From Armatimonadaceae bacterium (GTDB lineage Bacteria > Armatimonadota > Armatimonadia > Armatimonadales > Armatimonadaceae): a DNA stretch of 64,000 bases. The notes below the pieces were generated by a model that was not told where the DNA came from, ran no database searches, and saw nothing but the letters and a program-made list of their open reading frames with translations. Shown here one piece after another: positions 42,072 to 52,143 of this stretch (position 1 is the first letter of the stretch; each line of letters begins with the position of its first letter). The stretch spans positions 40,140-104,139 of the forward strand of contig JAUJOK010000015.1 in assembly GCA_030447685.1 (NCBI GenBank), given 5' to 3'. The position numbers and the translations under genes are program-made.

Positions 42072-42920
42072 ATGCGGTGGCAGGGCAGACGGCAAAGTGA
42101 CAATGTGGAAGATCGCCGGGGCATCGGTGGACGAGCGGTCGCGGGGGGCGGGATCGGGACGCTGATTATCGCGCTCCTGTATATGTTCCTCGGGGGCAAC
42201 CCGAGTGATGTGATACAGCCCGGCGCGCAGCAGCCACCGCCCGGACGGCAGGCGAACGCACCCCTGAGCGCCGAGGCGCAGCGCGACGAGGAGTTCGTGC
42301 GGGTCGTCCTCGCGGATACGGAGGATGTTTGGAACCGCCTTTTCCGTGAAGCGGGCGCGCAGTACCGGGAACCACGCCTTGTGATGTTTTCGGGCAGCGT
42401 CGATTCCGCCTGCGGCTTCGCCAGCGCCGCTGTCGGCCCCTTTTACTGCCCGGAGGACGCAAAAATCTATCTGGACACCAGTTTCTTCGATGATCTGCGT
42501 GACCGCTTCGGGGCGGACGGGGACTTCGCGGAAGCCTACGTGATCGCCCACGAAGTGGGGCACCATGTCCAGCGGCAGCTTGGCATCACGGAAAAGGTGG
42601 CGGCGCAGCAGGCCCGGCTGGGCAAAGCGCAGGCAAACGAGCTTTCCGTGCGGCTCGAACTTCAGGCCGACTTCTTCGCGGGCGTCTGGGCGCACCATGC
42701 GCAAAAGATGAAAAACATCCTCGACGAAAACGACATCGCCGATGCGCTGGAGGCCGCCAACGCCATCGGCGACGACCGTCTGCAGCAGCGCTCGCAGGGC
42801 TATGTCGTCCCGGACTCTTTCACCCACGGTTCCTCCGCCCAGCGCGTGCGCTGGTTTCGTCGCGGCTGGGAAACCGGCGACCTGCGCGCGGGCGACACGT
42901 TCCGCGCCCCGGCTCTGTAA
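42072..42920 (+). CDS. YpfJ-type neutral zinc metallopeptidase
   Basis: 282 aa from ATG 42072 with GGAGGAAA upstream. It begins MRWQGRRQSDNVEDRRG, the hallmark of YpfJ proteins, then one membrane segment (GIGTLIIALLYMFLGG). The catalytic motif HEVGHHVQ gives two zinc His residues and the Glu; FYCPEDAKIYLD and ELQADFFAGVWAHH (third ligand region) are conserved. Probably anchored in the inner membrane with the protease domain outside; natural substrates are unknown. Confidence 0.93.
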   Translation: MRWQGRRQSDNVEDRRGIGGRAVAGGGIGTLIIALLYMFLGGNPSDVIQPGAQQPPPGRQANAPLSAEAQRDEEFVRVVLADTEDVWNRLFREAGAQYREPRLVMFSGSVDSACGFASAAVGPFYCPEDAKIYLDTSFFDDLRDRFGADGDFAEAYVIAHEVGHHVQRQLGITEKVAAQQARLGKAQANELSVRLELQADFFAGVWAHHAQKMKNILDENDIADALEAANAIGDDRLQQRSQGYVVPDSFTHGSSAQRVRWFRRGWETGDLRAGDTFRAPAL

Positions 42921-44396
42921 ATGGACATTAATCTCACAGAAACAGCACAATCGCCGCCCGCACCACTGCGGGAATTTCGCGGGGTCTGGGTCGCGACGGT
43001 CGCCAATATCGACTGGCCCTCGCAGCCTGCCCTGACGACGGAACGGCAAAAGGCGGAAATGGTCGCCGTGCTGGAAACGGCAGCCCGCATGCGCCTGAAC
43101 GCCGTCGTGCTTCAGGTGCGCCCGGCCTGCGACGCCCTGTACGCATCGGAGCACGAACCCTGGTCGGAGTATCTGACCGGGCGCATGGGCCACGCGCCGG
43201 AGCCGTTTTATGACCCGCTTGCCTTCGCCGTGGAGGAGGCGCATCAGCGCGGCCTGGAGCTGCATGCGTGGTTCAACCCGTACCGGGCGCGGCACGCGAC
43301 GGCTACTAATTCACCCGTGTCGCCGGATCATATCAGCGTCACCCACCCCCATCTGGTGAAGTCCTATGGCCGATACCTCTGGCTCGATCCCGGCGAGGAG
43401 GCCGTGCGTGAACATACGCTGCGCGTGATCGGCGATGTGGTGCGTCGGTACGACATCGACGGCGTTCATCTGGACGACTATTTCTATCCGTATAAAGAAA
43501 AAGATGATCAGGGGAACGTAATCGACTTCCCGGACGAGGCAAGCTGGCAGCAGTATCAAGAGGCGGGCGGGACGCAGGCGCGCGAGGACTGGCGGCGCGA
43601 AAACGTCAACGTCCTGATCGAGCGGCTGTACCGAAACATCAAGACCGAGAAGCCCTGGGTGAAGTTCGGCATAAGCCCGTTCGGTATCTGGCGGCCCGGC
43701 CACCCACCGCAGATCGAAGGCTTCGATGCCTACGCAGAGCTGTACGCCGATGCGCGCAAGTGGCTCGCCGAAGGGTGGGTGGACTACTTCACGCCGCAGT
43801 TGTACTGGCGCATCGACCCGCCCGCGCAGAGCTACCCGGCGCTTCTTCGCTGGTGGATCGAGCAGAACGCGCACGGACGGCACCTGTGGCCGGGCAACTT
43901 CACCAGCCGGGTCGGCGGCGCGGAGCCGAAAAACTGGCCTGCCGACGAGATCGTCCGACAGATCAATACCACGCGCGCCGAGCCGGGCGCGAGCGGCAAC
44001 ATCCATTTCAGCATGAAAGCGTTTCTGCGCGACAAAGCTTTTGCCGCTTTGCTCGCCGATGGCGTCTATGCTGAGTCGGCGTTGGTTCCTGCCTCTCGTT
44101 GGCTGAGCCACGCCGTCCCGCAAATGCCTGACGCGCTGACGCTGCTGCGGCATAACACAGACACAATCGAAGCCACCTGGCTAAACGACGATGACGAACT
44201 GCCCCAACTGTGGGTGGTCCAGGCGCGAATAGGCGACGAATGGCGCACGACGATCCTGCCAGGCAATCAAACGACCTGCCGATGGGAGCCGCCCGCTTCG
44301 GACGCACCGCTTCAGGCCGTCGCCGTGAGCGCCGTGAACCGTTTCGGTAACATCAGCAGTCCCGCCATGACGGCTTTATCGCAGCAACCCGGATAA
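42921..44396 (+). CDS. GHL10-type glycoside-hydrolase-like protein (DUF187/YngK family)
   Basis: 491 aa, starting directly after the metallopeptidase stop. TIM barrel: REFRGVWVATVANIDWPS (family start), NAVVLQVRPACDALY, LELHAWFNPYRARH, DGVHLDDYFYPY (catalytic-site acidic pair), VKFGISPFGIWRP and WVDYFTPQLYW. The C-terminal region is Ig-like. Related proteins are predicted to hydrolyse cell-surface glycans. There is no signal peptide, although many relatives have one. Confidence 0.9.
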   Translation: MDINLTETAQSPPAPLREFRGVWVATVANIDWPSQPALTTERQKAEMVAVLETAARMRLNAVVLQVRPACDALYASEHEPWSEYLTGRMGHAPEPFYDPLAFAVEEAHQRGLELHAWFNPYRARHATATNSPVSPDHISVTHPHLVKSYGRYLWLDPGEEAVREHTLRVIGDVVRRYDIDGVHLDDYFYPYKEKDDQGNVIDFPDEASWQQYQEAGGTQAREDWRRENVNVLIERLYRNIKTEKPWVKFGISPFGIWRPGHPPQIEGFDAYAELYADARKWLAEGWVDYFTPQLYWRIDPPAQSYPALLRWWIEQNAHGRHLWPGNFTSRVGGAEPKNWPADEIVRQINTTRAEPGASGNIHFSMKAFLRDKAFAALLADGVYAESALVPASRWLSHAVPQMPDALTLLRHNTDTIEATWLNDDDELPQLWVVQARIGDEWRTTILPGNQTTCRWEPPASDAPLQAVAVSAVNRFGNISSPAMTALSQQPG

Positions 44397-44500
44397 AGGA
44401 GGCAGAACGATCCGGCGGCGAAGGTACGGCTGCGGCATATAGTTTGACATGGAACTACTTTTTCGGCAGGGCGTTATAAGAGATAACACAACAGAGGAGG

Positions 44501-45517
44501 ATGAGAAAATCAGCCATGAGCACTGTTGAAAATGACCTATCGATTGCTGCCGGGACGGCGGATTCCGCGCCGCTGATTCTGAGCGGGCTGCATCATGTCA
44601 CTGCCGTTACCGGAAACGCTGCCGGTAACGTGGATTTCTACACGCGGGTACTGGGGCTGCGGCTGGTTAAGAAAACGGTCAATCAGGACGATGTATCGGC
44701 GTATCACCTTTTTTACGGGGATGCGGTCGGAAGCGCGGGCACGGAACTGACTTTTTTCGACTGGCCCTATGCCGGTCCCGACCGGCACGGCAGCGGCACG
44801 ATTTCGACTACCGCGCTGCGGGTGCCGGGCCGCGCCACACTGGAATGGTGGGCGCAGCGGCTGAAACAGCACGACATCGAACATAGCGGGATCGAGGACA
44901 GATACGGACGCGCGGCTGTCGCCTTCACCGACCCGGAAGGGCAGCGTCTGCGCCTGGTGGATGACGGCGGCGCGCCCGGCGGCACCCCCTGGCCCCAGAG
45001 TCCGGTTCCGGCGGAGATGGGCATTCGGGGGCTGGACGCCGTGCGGCTGACCGTGCGCCGCCTGGAACCTACCGCGCGCCTGCTGACCGATGCGCTGGGC
45101 TTCCGGCAGGCGCGGGAGTTTAAAGGGGATGCGGGCAAGCGGATCGTGGTCTTCGAGACGGGCGCGGGCGGGCCGGGAACCGAGGTGCATGTGGAGGAGC
45201 GGCCCGATTTGACGCCGGGCAGCCCCGGAATCGGCGGCGTTCACCATGTGGCGTTTCGGACGCCGGATGACGCGCAGCACCGGCAATGGCAGCGCCGCCT
45301 GACCGAGGCGGGTGTTCGGGTGACGCCGGTGATCGACCGGTTCTATTTCCGTTCGCTGTATTTCCGCGAGCCGGGCGGCATTCTGTTTGAGATCGCCACG
45401 GACGGCCCCGGCTTCGCCACCGATGAGGACCCGGCGCACCTGGGCGAGCGGCTGTCGCTGCCGCCGTTCCTGGAGCCGAAACGCACCCAGATCGAAGCGG
45501 GCCTTCAGCCCATTTAA
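44501..45517 (+). CDS. Ring-cleaving dioxygenase of the MhqO/VOC superfamily
   Basis: 338 aa with two glyoxalase-like halves. The N-half LSGLHHVTAVTGNAAGNVDFYTRVLGLRLVKKTVNQDD carries the first metal His. The C-half has GGVHHVAFRTPDD (metal His) and LYFREPGGILFEIATD (metal Glu). This pattern marks MhqO/MhqE/MhqA-type extradiol dioxygenases linked to quinone and hydroquinone detoxification. Two in-frame ATGs (44501, 44516) compete: GAGGAGG abuts the first and is 16 bases before the second. A terminator follows. Confidence 0.9.
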   Translation: MRKSAMSTVENDLSIAAGTADSAPLILSGLHHVTAVTGNAAGNVDFYTRVLGLRLVKKTVNQDDVSAYHLFYGDAVGSAGTELTFFDWPYAGPDRHGSGTISTTALRVPGRATLEWWAQRLKQHDIEHSGIEDRYGRAAVAFTDPEGQRLRLVDDGGAPGGTPWPQSPVPAEMGIRGLDAVRLTVRRLEPTARLLTDALGFRQAREFKGDAGKRIVVFETGAGGPGTEVHVEERPDLTPGSPGIGGVHHVAFRTPDDAQHRQWQRRLTEAGVRVTPVIDRFYFRSLYFREPGGILFEIATDGPGFATDEDPAHLGERLSLPPFLEPKRTQIEAGLQPI

Positions 45518-45547
45518 AAGTTCAGCAGCCGCTGATGAAGAATGAGC

Positions 45548-45579
45548 AAAGGCCGGGGCGCGTGGTCCCGGCCTTTTTT
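45548..45579 (+). terminator. Intrinsic terminator after the dioxygenase gene
   Basis: AAAGGCCGGG (45548-45557) pairs with CCCGGCCTTT (45567-45576) and six T follow, the clearest Rho-independent terminator in the window. Confidence 0.88.
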
Positions 45580-45583
45580 CTCG

Positions 45584-46127
45584 TCACGGGGAAGTCCGGC
45601 GGAAGGATTTATCCGGGTAGCGCGGCGCTGGGGGCACGTCCACCGGCTTCTTACGAATCTCCTCCAGCAGATAGCGCACGGCGGCTTCCAACTGCGCGTC
45701 CTTGCCGTTGAAGGTCGCGTGCGGCAGGTTGTCCACCACCATATCGGGATCGACGCCATGCCCTTCGATCAGCCACAGATAGCGCACGGCCATAGACGCC
45801 ATGCCCCTCGATCAGCGCCGCCTTCCAGGAGCGCGTGCCGATCGCGTTTTCCCAGCCCCAGCCGCTGGAATGCCCTTCGGCAAACGCCTCGCCGTCCGAG
45901 CCGTTGTGCTCATTGGAGATAACGACCATGCCGGAAACCATCGGGCCGCGAAAGGTGTACTGCATGTTCCAGTAGGGCCTCACGCGCGCGGCTGCCAGTA
46001 CATCCAGGCGCGCCGCATCAGCTTTTCCAGAATTCCAGCTATCGATATTGGTGGGGATTGCCCTGGCGTCCGCGCCGCATCAGCTTTTCCAGAATTCCAG
46101 CTATCGATATTGGTGGGGATTGCCCTG
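45584..46127 (-). pseudogene. Tricorn-type (S41) protease, C-terminal relic
   Basis: Pieces of one tricorn-like C-terminus appear in three frames. From upstream: ILEKLMRRAWMYWQPRA, then RPYWNMQYTFRGPM..VVISNEHNGSDGEAFAEGHSSGWG with the nucleophile region GSDGE, then WLIEGHGVDPDMVVDNLPHATFNGKDAQLEAAVRYLLEEIRKKP to the stop at 45584. About 30 residues between the last two pieces are lost, and a 22-base direct repeat (45752-45773, 45795-45816) marks the site. The propeller, PDZ and remaining N-terminal parts are absent; the relic ends at an IS630 remnant. Confidence 0.8.
46009..46127. repeat. 62-bp tandem duplication, two 57-base identical copies
   Basis: Positions 46009-46065 and 46071-46127 are identical. 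They encode the NIDSW/ILEKLMRR part of the tricorn relic, so the duplication happened within that gene. The second copy abuts the IS630-like sequence. Confidence 0.9.
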
Positions 46128-46808
46128 ATTGGTCCCCAGCGCCCCCCAGGGCCGTGCTTCCCAACGGCTGGGAACCTGGCGGCTTGTTCTGTGTCCAGGT
46201 CGAGAAGGTCGGCTGTGCCAGACGCGAGAACCACACCTCATCGGCAAAGCCAACGCTCCATCCGCACTGAGCCGCTCTTTGTGTCAGTCGCTCACGCCGC
46301 TTTTTTTGCGCTCATACGCTGGGTCGGGACTGGCAATCCAGGCTTTGGCTCGCTTCCAGTTCAGCCCGAGGCGCTGGATGGCGATGCGGACGCTCTCGTG
46401 GTTGAGTACCCTCGGCGTCAGTTCCTGCTCGTGTGCGACCTGGGCCACAAGCGCCAGTGTCCAGATGCTGGCTTCCTTGCCGAAGGCGCGCGGGCTTTGC
46501 TCCAAAAGCGTCTTGAGCCGTTCGCGCCCTGCGTCATCCAGAACGGGCCGTGTTGTCTTGGGCCGGTTGCTCTTTCTGGTTAACGCTCCCACGCCCTCCT
46601 GGTTAAAGGCATGCAGCACGCCGCGTATGGTTTGGGCCGCATAGCCGAAGGCGGCGCTGATTTGTTGGACGCTTTTGCCCTGGGCGGAAGCCAGCAGAAT
46701 CTGGCAGCGCTTGAGCACGAAGGCTTCTGAAGAGCGTAGTCCGGCTTCAAGCTGTACTCGCTCTGATTGGGTCAGGGAACGCACGAACAAGGGTGGCTTC
46801 ATAGCCAC
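46128..46808 (-). mobile_element. IS630-family transposase remnant with -1 frameshift site
   Basis: ORFA (46808-46284) starts MAMKPPLFVRSLTQSERVQL with helix-turn-helix sequence (KSVQQISAAFGYAAQTIRGVLHAF), then the second HTH and AYERKK. At an A7 run the -1 frame continues as KRRERLTQRAAQCGWSVGFADEVWFSRLAQP, which is the start of the IS630 DDE domain with its first Asp. The rest of the catalytic domain is missing; sequence loses similarity by about 46130, where the tricorn relic begins. Bases 46809-47042 contain no gene, and no terminal inverted repeats could be assigned. Confidence 0.8.
46301..46307 (-). other. A7 slippery heptamer in the IS630 remnant
   Basis: Minus strand CGC-AAAAAAA-GCGGCG. 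Frame 0 reads CGC AAA AAA AGC and stops 5 codons later; slipping back one base gives AAG CGG CGT and enters the DDE-domain frame. Same design as the dnaX A-AAA-AAG site. Programmed frameshifting is known for some IS630 members. Confidence 0.75.
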
Positions 46809-47042
46809 TATGATAACACGTTAAGTCCCCTGAAAAAGCACTAGTAATAGGCGCGCTGCCACGTGAGCAATCGGTCTATTGAGGGCAGCGGGTTCACACG
46901 TAATTGATTACCATGTCCGTTTGCTATCTCCTGCTCCCAGGGTCAGCCGTATAGGGCCGTTCCGGGGAAAGGGAAGGACAAGCAGTGTGTGAGGGTGAAT
47001 TAAACCCGGAAGTCCCAGTTTCGCCAAAGAAAGTTTGTCGCT

Positions 47043-50000
47043 ATGATGCGTCGGTTTCGTTCGCCGTTTCTGGCCCGTGTCCTGCTGTTTACGCTTTTCA
47101 CCCAGTTGCTTCCCGGCAGCTTAGGAGCCGGGCGCGGCGTGGTTGGAGCGGCACCACCGGATGCCCAGGCATTCCGCACTGTGCTCGCCGAAACGCTTCG
47201 CCTGAGCACGGACGAAAAAACTTCCGTGCCGCTGCCCGCGCTGCGTCGTGACCGCCTGTATTCCGTCACGGTCACGCTCGGACCCGGCATGCCGGAGATG
47301 CACGGCGTCGCTGTGGCACTCCGGGCGGGAGATCAAAACATCGGCGCAAAGACGCTGCACGGAAGCGATCCCGATCTATACGTCGTGATCCGGCCCCCGC
47401 AGAACGGCAGCGTGAAGCTCGAAATCACCGGCCCAGGACAAAAGAAAAACGCGCATGTCGCTGTGAAGGTCGTGGAATGGAACGTGGCCGCCGACACCGC
47501 AGCGAATGTCGCCTATAAATCCGGCAGCGGCTGGAAACACGCCGCCCCGATGACGCTGGGCGAGGTGGTCTTCGGCTCCGGCGATCTCGCGCCCTATATC
47601 CCCACCGATGTTCCGGAAACCACCCGCTGGAAACGTCACCAGCCGCCTGGCCGATCTTGTGGCGACGCAGGCCGAACAAACGGGCGATGCGGCGCAGACT
47701 GATGTTCACCAGGGCGCGTACCGCTATCTTACACTGTATTACAAAGGGCGCACCACGCTGCCGGACGACGAAACCAACGGCAACCAGCCCCTTATCAGCC
47801 CCTACGAGGTTCTGTATCATGCCGCCAATGTTTTCCAGCGCGAATACCGGCGCACCGGCAGCGCCGAGGCGAAGGCATATACGGAACAGGTGCGGACACT
47901 TCTAACACAGAACCGGCACAAGAACCTGATTGACCTTTGCTGGCAAACCATCGCGATGGTGAAGAGCGACCCCGTGCGCTTCAAAAGACAGATCGAATCG
48001 AATTGCGAGCGCCTTCTTTCCGAGCAGCGCGCCGACGGCCAGTGGTCCGCTTCGCTCGATCCGAAATCCACCCCGGTAGAGTTTCAAACCGGGCACGCAC
48101 TGTATACGCTCGCCGTCGCCGGGTACCGGTCCGACCATCCCCAGGTTCAAAAGGCGGTTGCCTTCCTGCTGCAGCGCCAGCAGCCGTTCGGCGGCTGGTT
48201 CGACCCGCTGCAGTCCTACGAGAACTTCCGCACGCCGTTCCGTGAAAGTCAATTCGCCGTTATGGCGCTGTCGCAGCTTTATCCTGCCGCCGCCCTCCCC
48301 GCCCCCAACAAGGGGAGTGAGGGCCTGAACCTGCGTGACCCGATTGTACTTCTGAAACAGTTGGACGGCCTCTGGACAAAGCCAGGCAAAACGGTGCTGG
48401 CGCAGACCATCGGACTGCTGCGAAGCGATGAACCGATGGTGCGGCAAATGGCGGCGACGGCGCTGGGGCGTATCGGTGATGCGTCCGCCGTCGCGCCGCT
48501 CGCCGCCGCGCTGGGCGACACGACGAAGACGGTGCAGCGAACAGCGGCGGTCGCTCTGCGGCAGTTGGGCCGCCGGGGTATAGGGCGCGAAGCTATCGCC
48601 GAGGCGCTCGAAAGCCGCAACGAGCGCATTCGCTGGGGAGCCGCCCGTATTTTCGCCTATCATTTCCGGCCCCTGACGACCGAACCGAAACTGGCCGAGC
48701 GCCTGCTGCAGCTCACCACCGACCCGTCCGTTCCCGTTCGCCTGGCCGCCCTGCAAAGCGTATGGCAATGGTACTATTGGACGGACGATTCGGCGCTCCG
48801 TGAGCGCATACTTGACCGGGTTCTGGCGCGGCTCGCCGCACCCGAGCATCCCTGGATCGCCCGCAACGCGCGAGAAGCCATCTATAACATGGCCGATGAA
48901 AACGTGCGCTACCTGTACAACAACTGGATTCCCGCTCTGGGTGACCCGGCGGACAGGGAGGCGGCTCTTGCAGGTCAGCGCGCGCACGACACACGAATAG
49001 CCCGTAAGCTGGCCGCCGCTATCGCTGACGGCAACCCTGCGCAGCGGGAAGCCGTGCTGCGGGGCCTGGGCGAGTTCCACCTGCGCCGAGTCCGCGAGCA
49101 AAAGGGACGCTACGCGCGTATCGGCAACGATGTAGAGCAGATCCGGTTCACGTCAGAAGGCGCGCGTATCCTGGAAAGCGCCGTCGGCCAGGCAATGAAT
49201 GATGCCTCCCCCACCATACGCCGTTATGCCATCATCGCCGCCTTCACCCTGCGCGACAACGGTCCCCTGCCCGTCGCCGCCACGCTCGTCAGCCGCCTGA
49301 CCGACCCGGAACCGGAAGTGCGGGCGGCTGCGGAAGAGTTTTATCGCACCGTTCCGCTGGACATGACGGCGCAATCTACCGCGGATACCATCACCCGTCT
49401 TCTGGGAAGTTCGCTCCCCTCGGCCCGGCAGGCCGCGCTCTCGCTTCTTCTGCCCCCTGAGGGAGCGACGCTGGCGAACTCACCGGGCGTCATCGCAGTG
49501 GTGCGCGATTACGTTCGCGCGGCCCCGGACAGCGTGCTGCCCGAGGCGCTCAAGGTGATTACCGCGGTTCCGGCACTTCAGGAGGACGCCGAAATACGAC
49601 GCATCGTGCTGAGAACCATCACCGGAGGATCGCCGGAAGCGCGCGGAGCCGCACTGGAACTCGCCATCAGCGGCACGCAAATCGCGAGCGACCCGGCAGT
49701 AAGCGCACAGGTGAATGCCTTCTTAACCGATCCGTCCCCGGAGGTTCGCAAAGCCATTCTGGAACTGGCACGGCGCAGTCCTTCCGCGCGCAGGGACACG
49801 CGTGTCATTAGCGCGCTGGCCGATGCGCTGCGGGGCACGGACAACGATCTGCGGGCAATGGCGCGGGAAATCGTTCAGAAAGACGAGACGCTGCGGAGCG
49901 CGCCACGGATTCAAGCCGCACTGGGGGAACCGGCCACGGGCGACACGCGAACGCTCGATTATGCCTACTTCAAGCGAAATGTCATGCCGGTGTTCGCGCG

Positions 50001-50361
50001 AAAGTCGGCGACGGACGGCAATGCCTGCGTTTCGTGCCACTTCAACCATAACCTTTTCAAGGTGACGCCGCCCGGTGCGCGGGGACGCTTTACCGAAGCC
50101 CAGATTCGTGAAACCCTGCGCTCCGCGATGAAGATGGCTGATCTTCGCCAGCCGGAAAAGAGCCTGCTTCTTTTGAAGCCGCTCAGTTCCTCCGCCAGCG
50201 AGGGCGTGGTCAATGCGGCCACGGTCGCGCATGGCGGCGGGCAGCGATGGTCCGGCCCGGACGATCCCGATTACCGCACTGTGCTTGCCTGGCTAAACGG
50301 TTCAAAAATTAATGAAGCGAAACGGGAAAGGCCGCCAAAGCCTGCGCCCGGCAACCCGTAA
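47043..50361 (+). CDS. Exported HEAT-repeat protein with terminal c-type cytochrome site; one frame break
   Basis: The signal peptide (LLFTLFTQLLPGSLGAG) and an N-terminal beta domain are in the first frame. At 47631 the frame shifts +1: removal of one A in TGGAAAC joins TTRW to NVTSRLADLV, after which the frame is open to 50361. The second part has a prenyltransferase/terpenoid-cyclase-like helical block (LLSEQRADGQWSASL; LLQRQQPFGGWFD), ten or so HEAT units (MVRQMAATALGRIGDASAVA; EVRKAILELARRS) and NACVSCHFNHNLF, a CxxCH heme site near the end. About 1100 aa in all. Likely periplasmic; function unknown. Confidence 0.7.
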
Positions 50362-50388
50362 TCAACCGGAAGGAAGAGGCCGACACAG

Positions 50389-51180
50389 ATGCAGGACGCC
50401 AGAAATACGCATACCGACCCATTCTGCGATGCCAGCGGGCAGGCCCGCGTGCTGCGCGGTGTCGCCATTATCAGCGGCGCGCCCCGAATCGCCGAGATGG
50501 CCGGACGCCTCGGCTTCGACACCGTCTGGATCGAAGTCGAACACGGCCCCGCCGGATTCACCGAGGTCGAGGCTTTGTGCATGGCCGCTGAATCGGGCGG
50601 GGCCATTCCGACGGTGCGTCTGCCGGATCACCATCGGCATCATGTGCTTCGCGCGCTGGAGGTCGGGGCGCGCATCGTGGTCGTGCCGATGGTCAATGAC
50701 GCTGAAACGACGCGGGAACTGGTGCGGCACGGCAAGTTCCCCCCGCTCGGTCAGCGGGGCTTCAACACGCGCAGCCGGGGTCTGAACTACGGCCTGGATA
50801 ATCTGCTCGAATCGTTCCAGACCGCCAACGCCGGGACGCATCTTATCGCCCAGATCGAGACCCTGGAGGCTGTGCAGAACCTGGAAGCTATCTGTGGTGT
50901 GGAGGGGCTTTCCGGCATACTTATCGGTCCCGGCGATCTTTCGGTCAGCGCGGGCAAAACGGCGGCCTTCACCGACCCGGAGATGATTGCGCTGGTGGCG
51001 GATATCATCCAACGGACGCGGGCCTGCGGCAAGCACGCCGGTATCCTGGTAGCGCCCGGCCCGATGCTGGAGGCCGCGCTTGCCGCCGGTGCCGACTTTG
51101 TCTTCATCGGCGGCGATGTGAACGATCTGGCGAAAGCCTGGCGCGGCGTGATGGAAACGGTTACGGGCTACGGGCGTTAG
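50389..51180 (+). CDS. HpcH/HpaI aldolase family protein
   Basis: 263 aa. Class II pyruvate-dependent aldolase barrel: GFDTVWIEVEHGPAGF, IPTVRLPD, ARIVVVPMVNDAE, GQRGFNTRSRG, HLIAQIETLEAVQNLEAI (metal Glu) and GILIGPGDLSVSAG (metal Asp). Such enzymes cleave 2-keto-3-deoxy sugar acids or hydroxy-keto-heptanedioate into pyruvate plus an aldehyde. GGAAGGAAGAGG precedes the ATG. The next gene begins one base after the stop, so the aldolase, the Gfo/Idh gene and the ceramidase-like gene form a tight operon. Confidence 0.92.
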   Translation: MQDARNTHTDPFCDASGQARVLRGVAIISGAPRIAEMAGRLGFDTVWIEVEHGPAGFTEVEALCMAAESGGAIPTVRLPDHHRHHVLRALEVGARIVVVPMVNDAETTRELVRHGKFPPLGQRGFNTRSRGLNYGLDNLLESFQTANAGTHLIAQIETLEAVQNLEAICGVEGLSGILIGPGDLSVSAGKTAAFTDPEMIALVADIIQRTRACGKHAGILVAPGPMLEAALAAGADFVFIGGDVNDLAKAWRGVMETVTGYGR

Positions 51181-52143
51181 ATGCTGCGCCTCGCCCTGAT
51201 CGGCTGCGGCGCGCACGCCCGAAGCGCGCATGCGGCCCCGCTCGCCCACTACGCCGCCGCGAATCCCGGCCACATTGCGCTGGTCGCCGCCTGCGACATA
51301 AACTCCAAGTGCGCCGAGCAGGTTTGCCGTGAGTATGGCTTCGCCCAGCCATTTACGGATTGGGACACGATGCTGACCAAGGCCGCGCCCGATGCGGTAA
51401 TCTGCGTGCTGCCGGTGGAGAAGATCGCCGGGGCAGGAGTCCGGCTTCTGGAGTGTTCCCTTCCCTGCGTCCTCGAAAAGCCGCTGGGAGCCTCGCCGGA
51501 GGAAGTCCGCGCGCTCGCGGACGCCGCGCGCCGCACGGGCACCCCCCACATGGTTTCGGTCAACCGGCGCTTCAGCCCCTTTCTGAACCGCGCTCTCCAT
51601 TGGGCGCGGGACGCCGGGCCAATCTCCCATATCCACGCCCGGATGCTGCGCCACGCCCGCCGTGAGGAAGAGTTCATCTGGGGCACCGGCGTCCATATCG
51701 TTGACGCCGTGCGCTATATCGGCGGCGACATTGAAAGCGCCGAGGCGGACATCTTTCGCCCTTCGCCGCACTCGCCGCCCTGGTATGAAATTTCCCTGCG
51801 CTTCACATCCGGCTGCCGGGGCACGATAGAGATTCTTCCCACGGCGGGCGTGGTGGAAGAAACCTATGCGCTTTCCGGCGAGGGCTTTCGGGCCGAGGCT
51901 TCGACCATGGGCACGCAAGGCGCACGCTGCTGGCGTGGCGGGAACCAGGAGGTGGACGACCGGGCGAACCCGGACGAACCCGTTTGGCGGCGCGACGGCT
52001 CCTATGAAGAAACATCCGCCTTTATCCGCAGCCTGACAGACGGTACGCCGCCCGCCCCCACCGTCGAGCAGATCGCGCCGTCCGTGGAGTTGTGCCACCG
52101 AATCGCCGCGCAGGTTGGAGAAAAAAGCCATGACCACCATTGA
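51181..52143 (+). CDS. Gfo/Idh/MocA family oxidoreductase
   Basis: 320 aa. Rossmann motif LRLALIGCGAHARSAHAAPLAHY, DAVICVLPVEK, and the family Lys-Pro motif in PCVLEKPLGASPEEVRAL. The substrate domain has WGTGVHIVDAVRYIGGD with the catalytic His. Likely a sugar or polyol dehydrogenase working with the aldolase just upstream. The stop overlaps the following ATG by 14 bases. Confidence 0.9.
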   Translation: MLRLALIGCGAHARSAHAAPLAHYAAANPGHIALVAACDINSKCAEQVCREYGFAQPFTDWDTMLTKAAPDAVICVLPVEKIAGAGVRLLECSLPCVLEKPLGASPEEVRALADAARRTGTPHMVSVNRRFSPFLNRALHWARDAGPISHIHARMLRHARREEEFIWGTGVHIVDAVRYIGGDIESAEADIFRPSPHSPPWYEISLRFTSGCRGTIEILPTAGVVEETYALSGEGFRAEASTMGTQGARCWRGGNQEVDDRANPDEPVWRRDGSYEETSAFIRSLTDGTPPAPTVEQIAPSVELCHRIAAQVGEKSHDHH

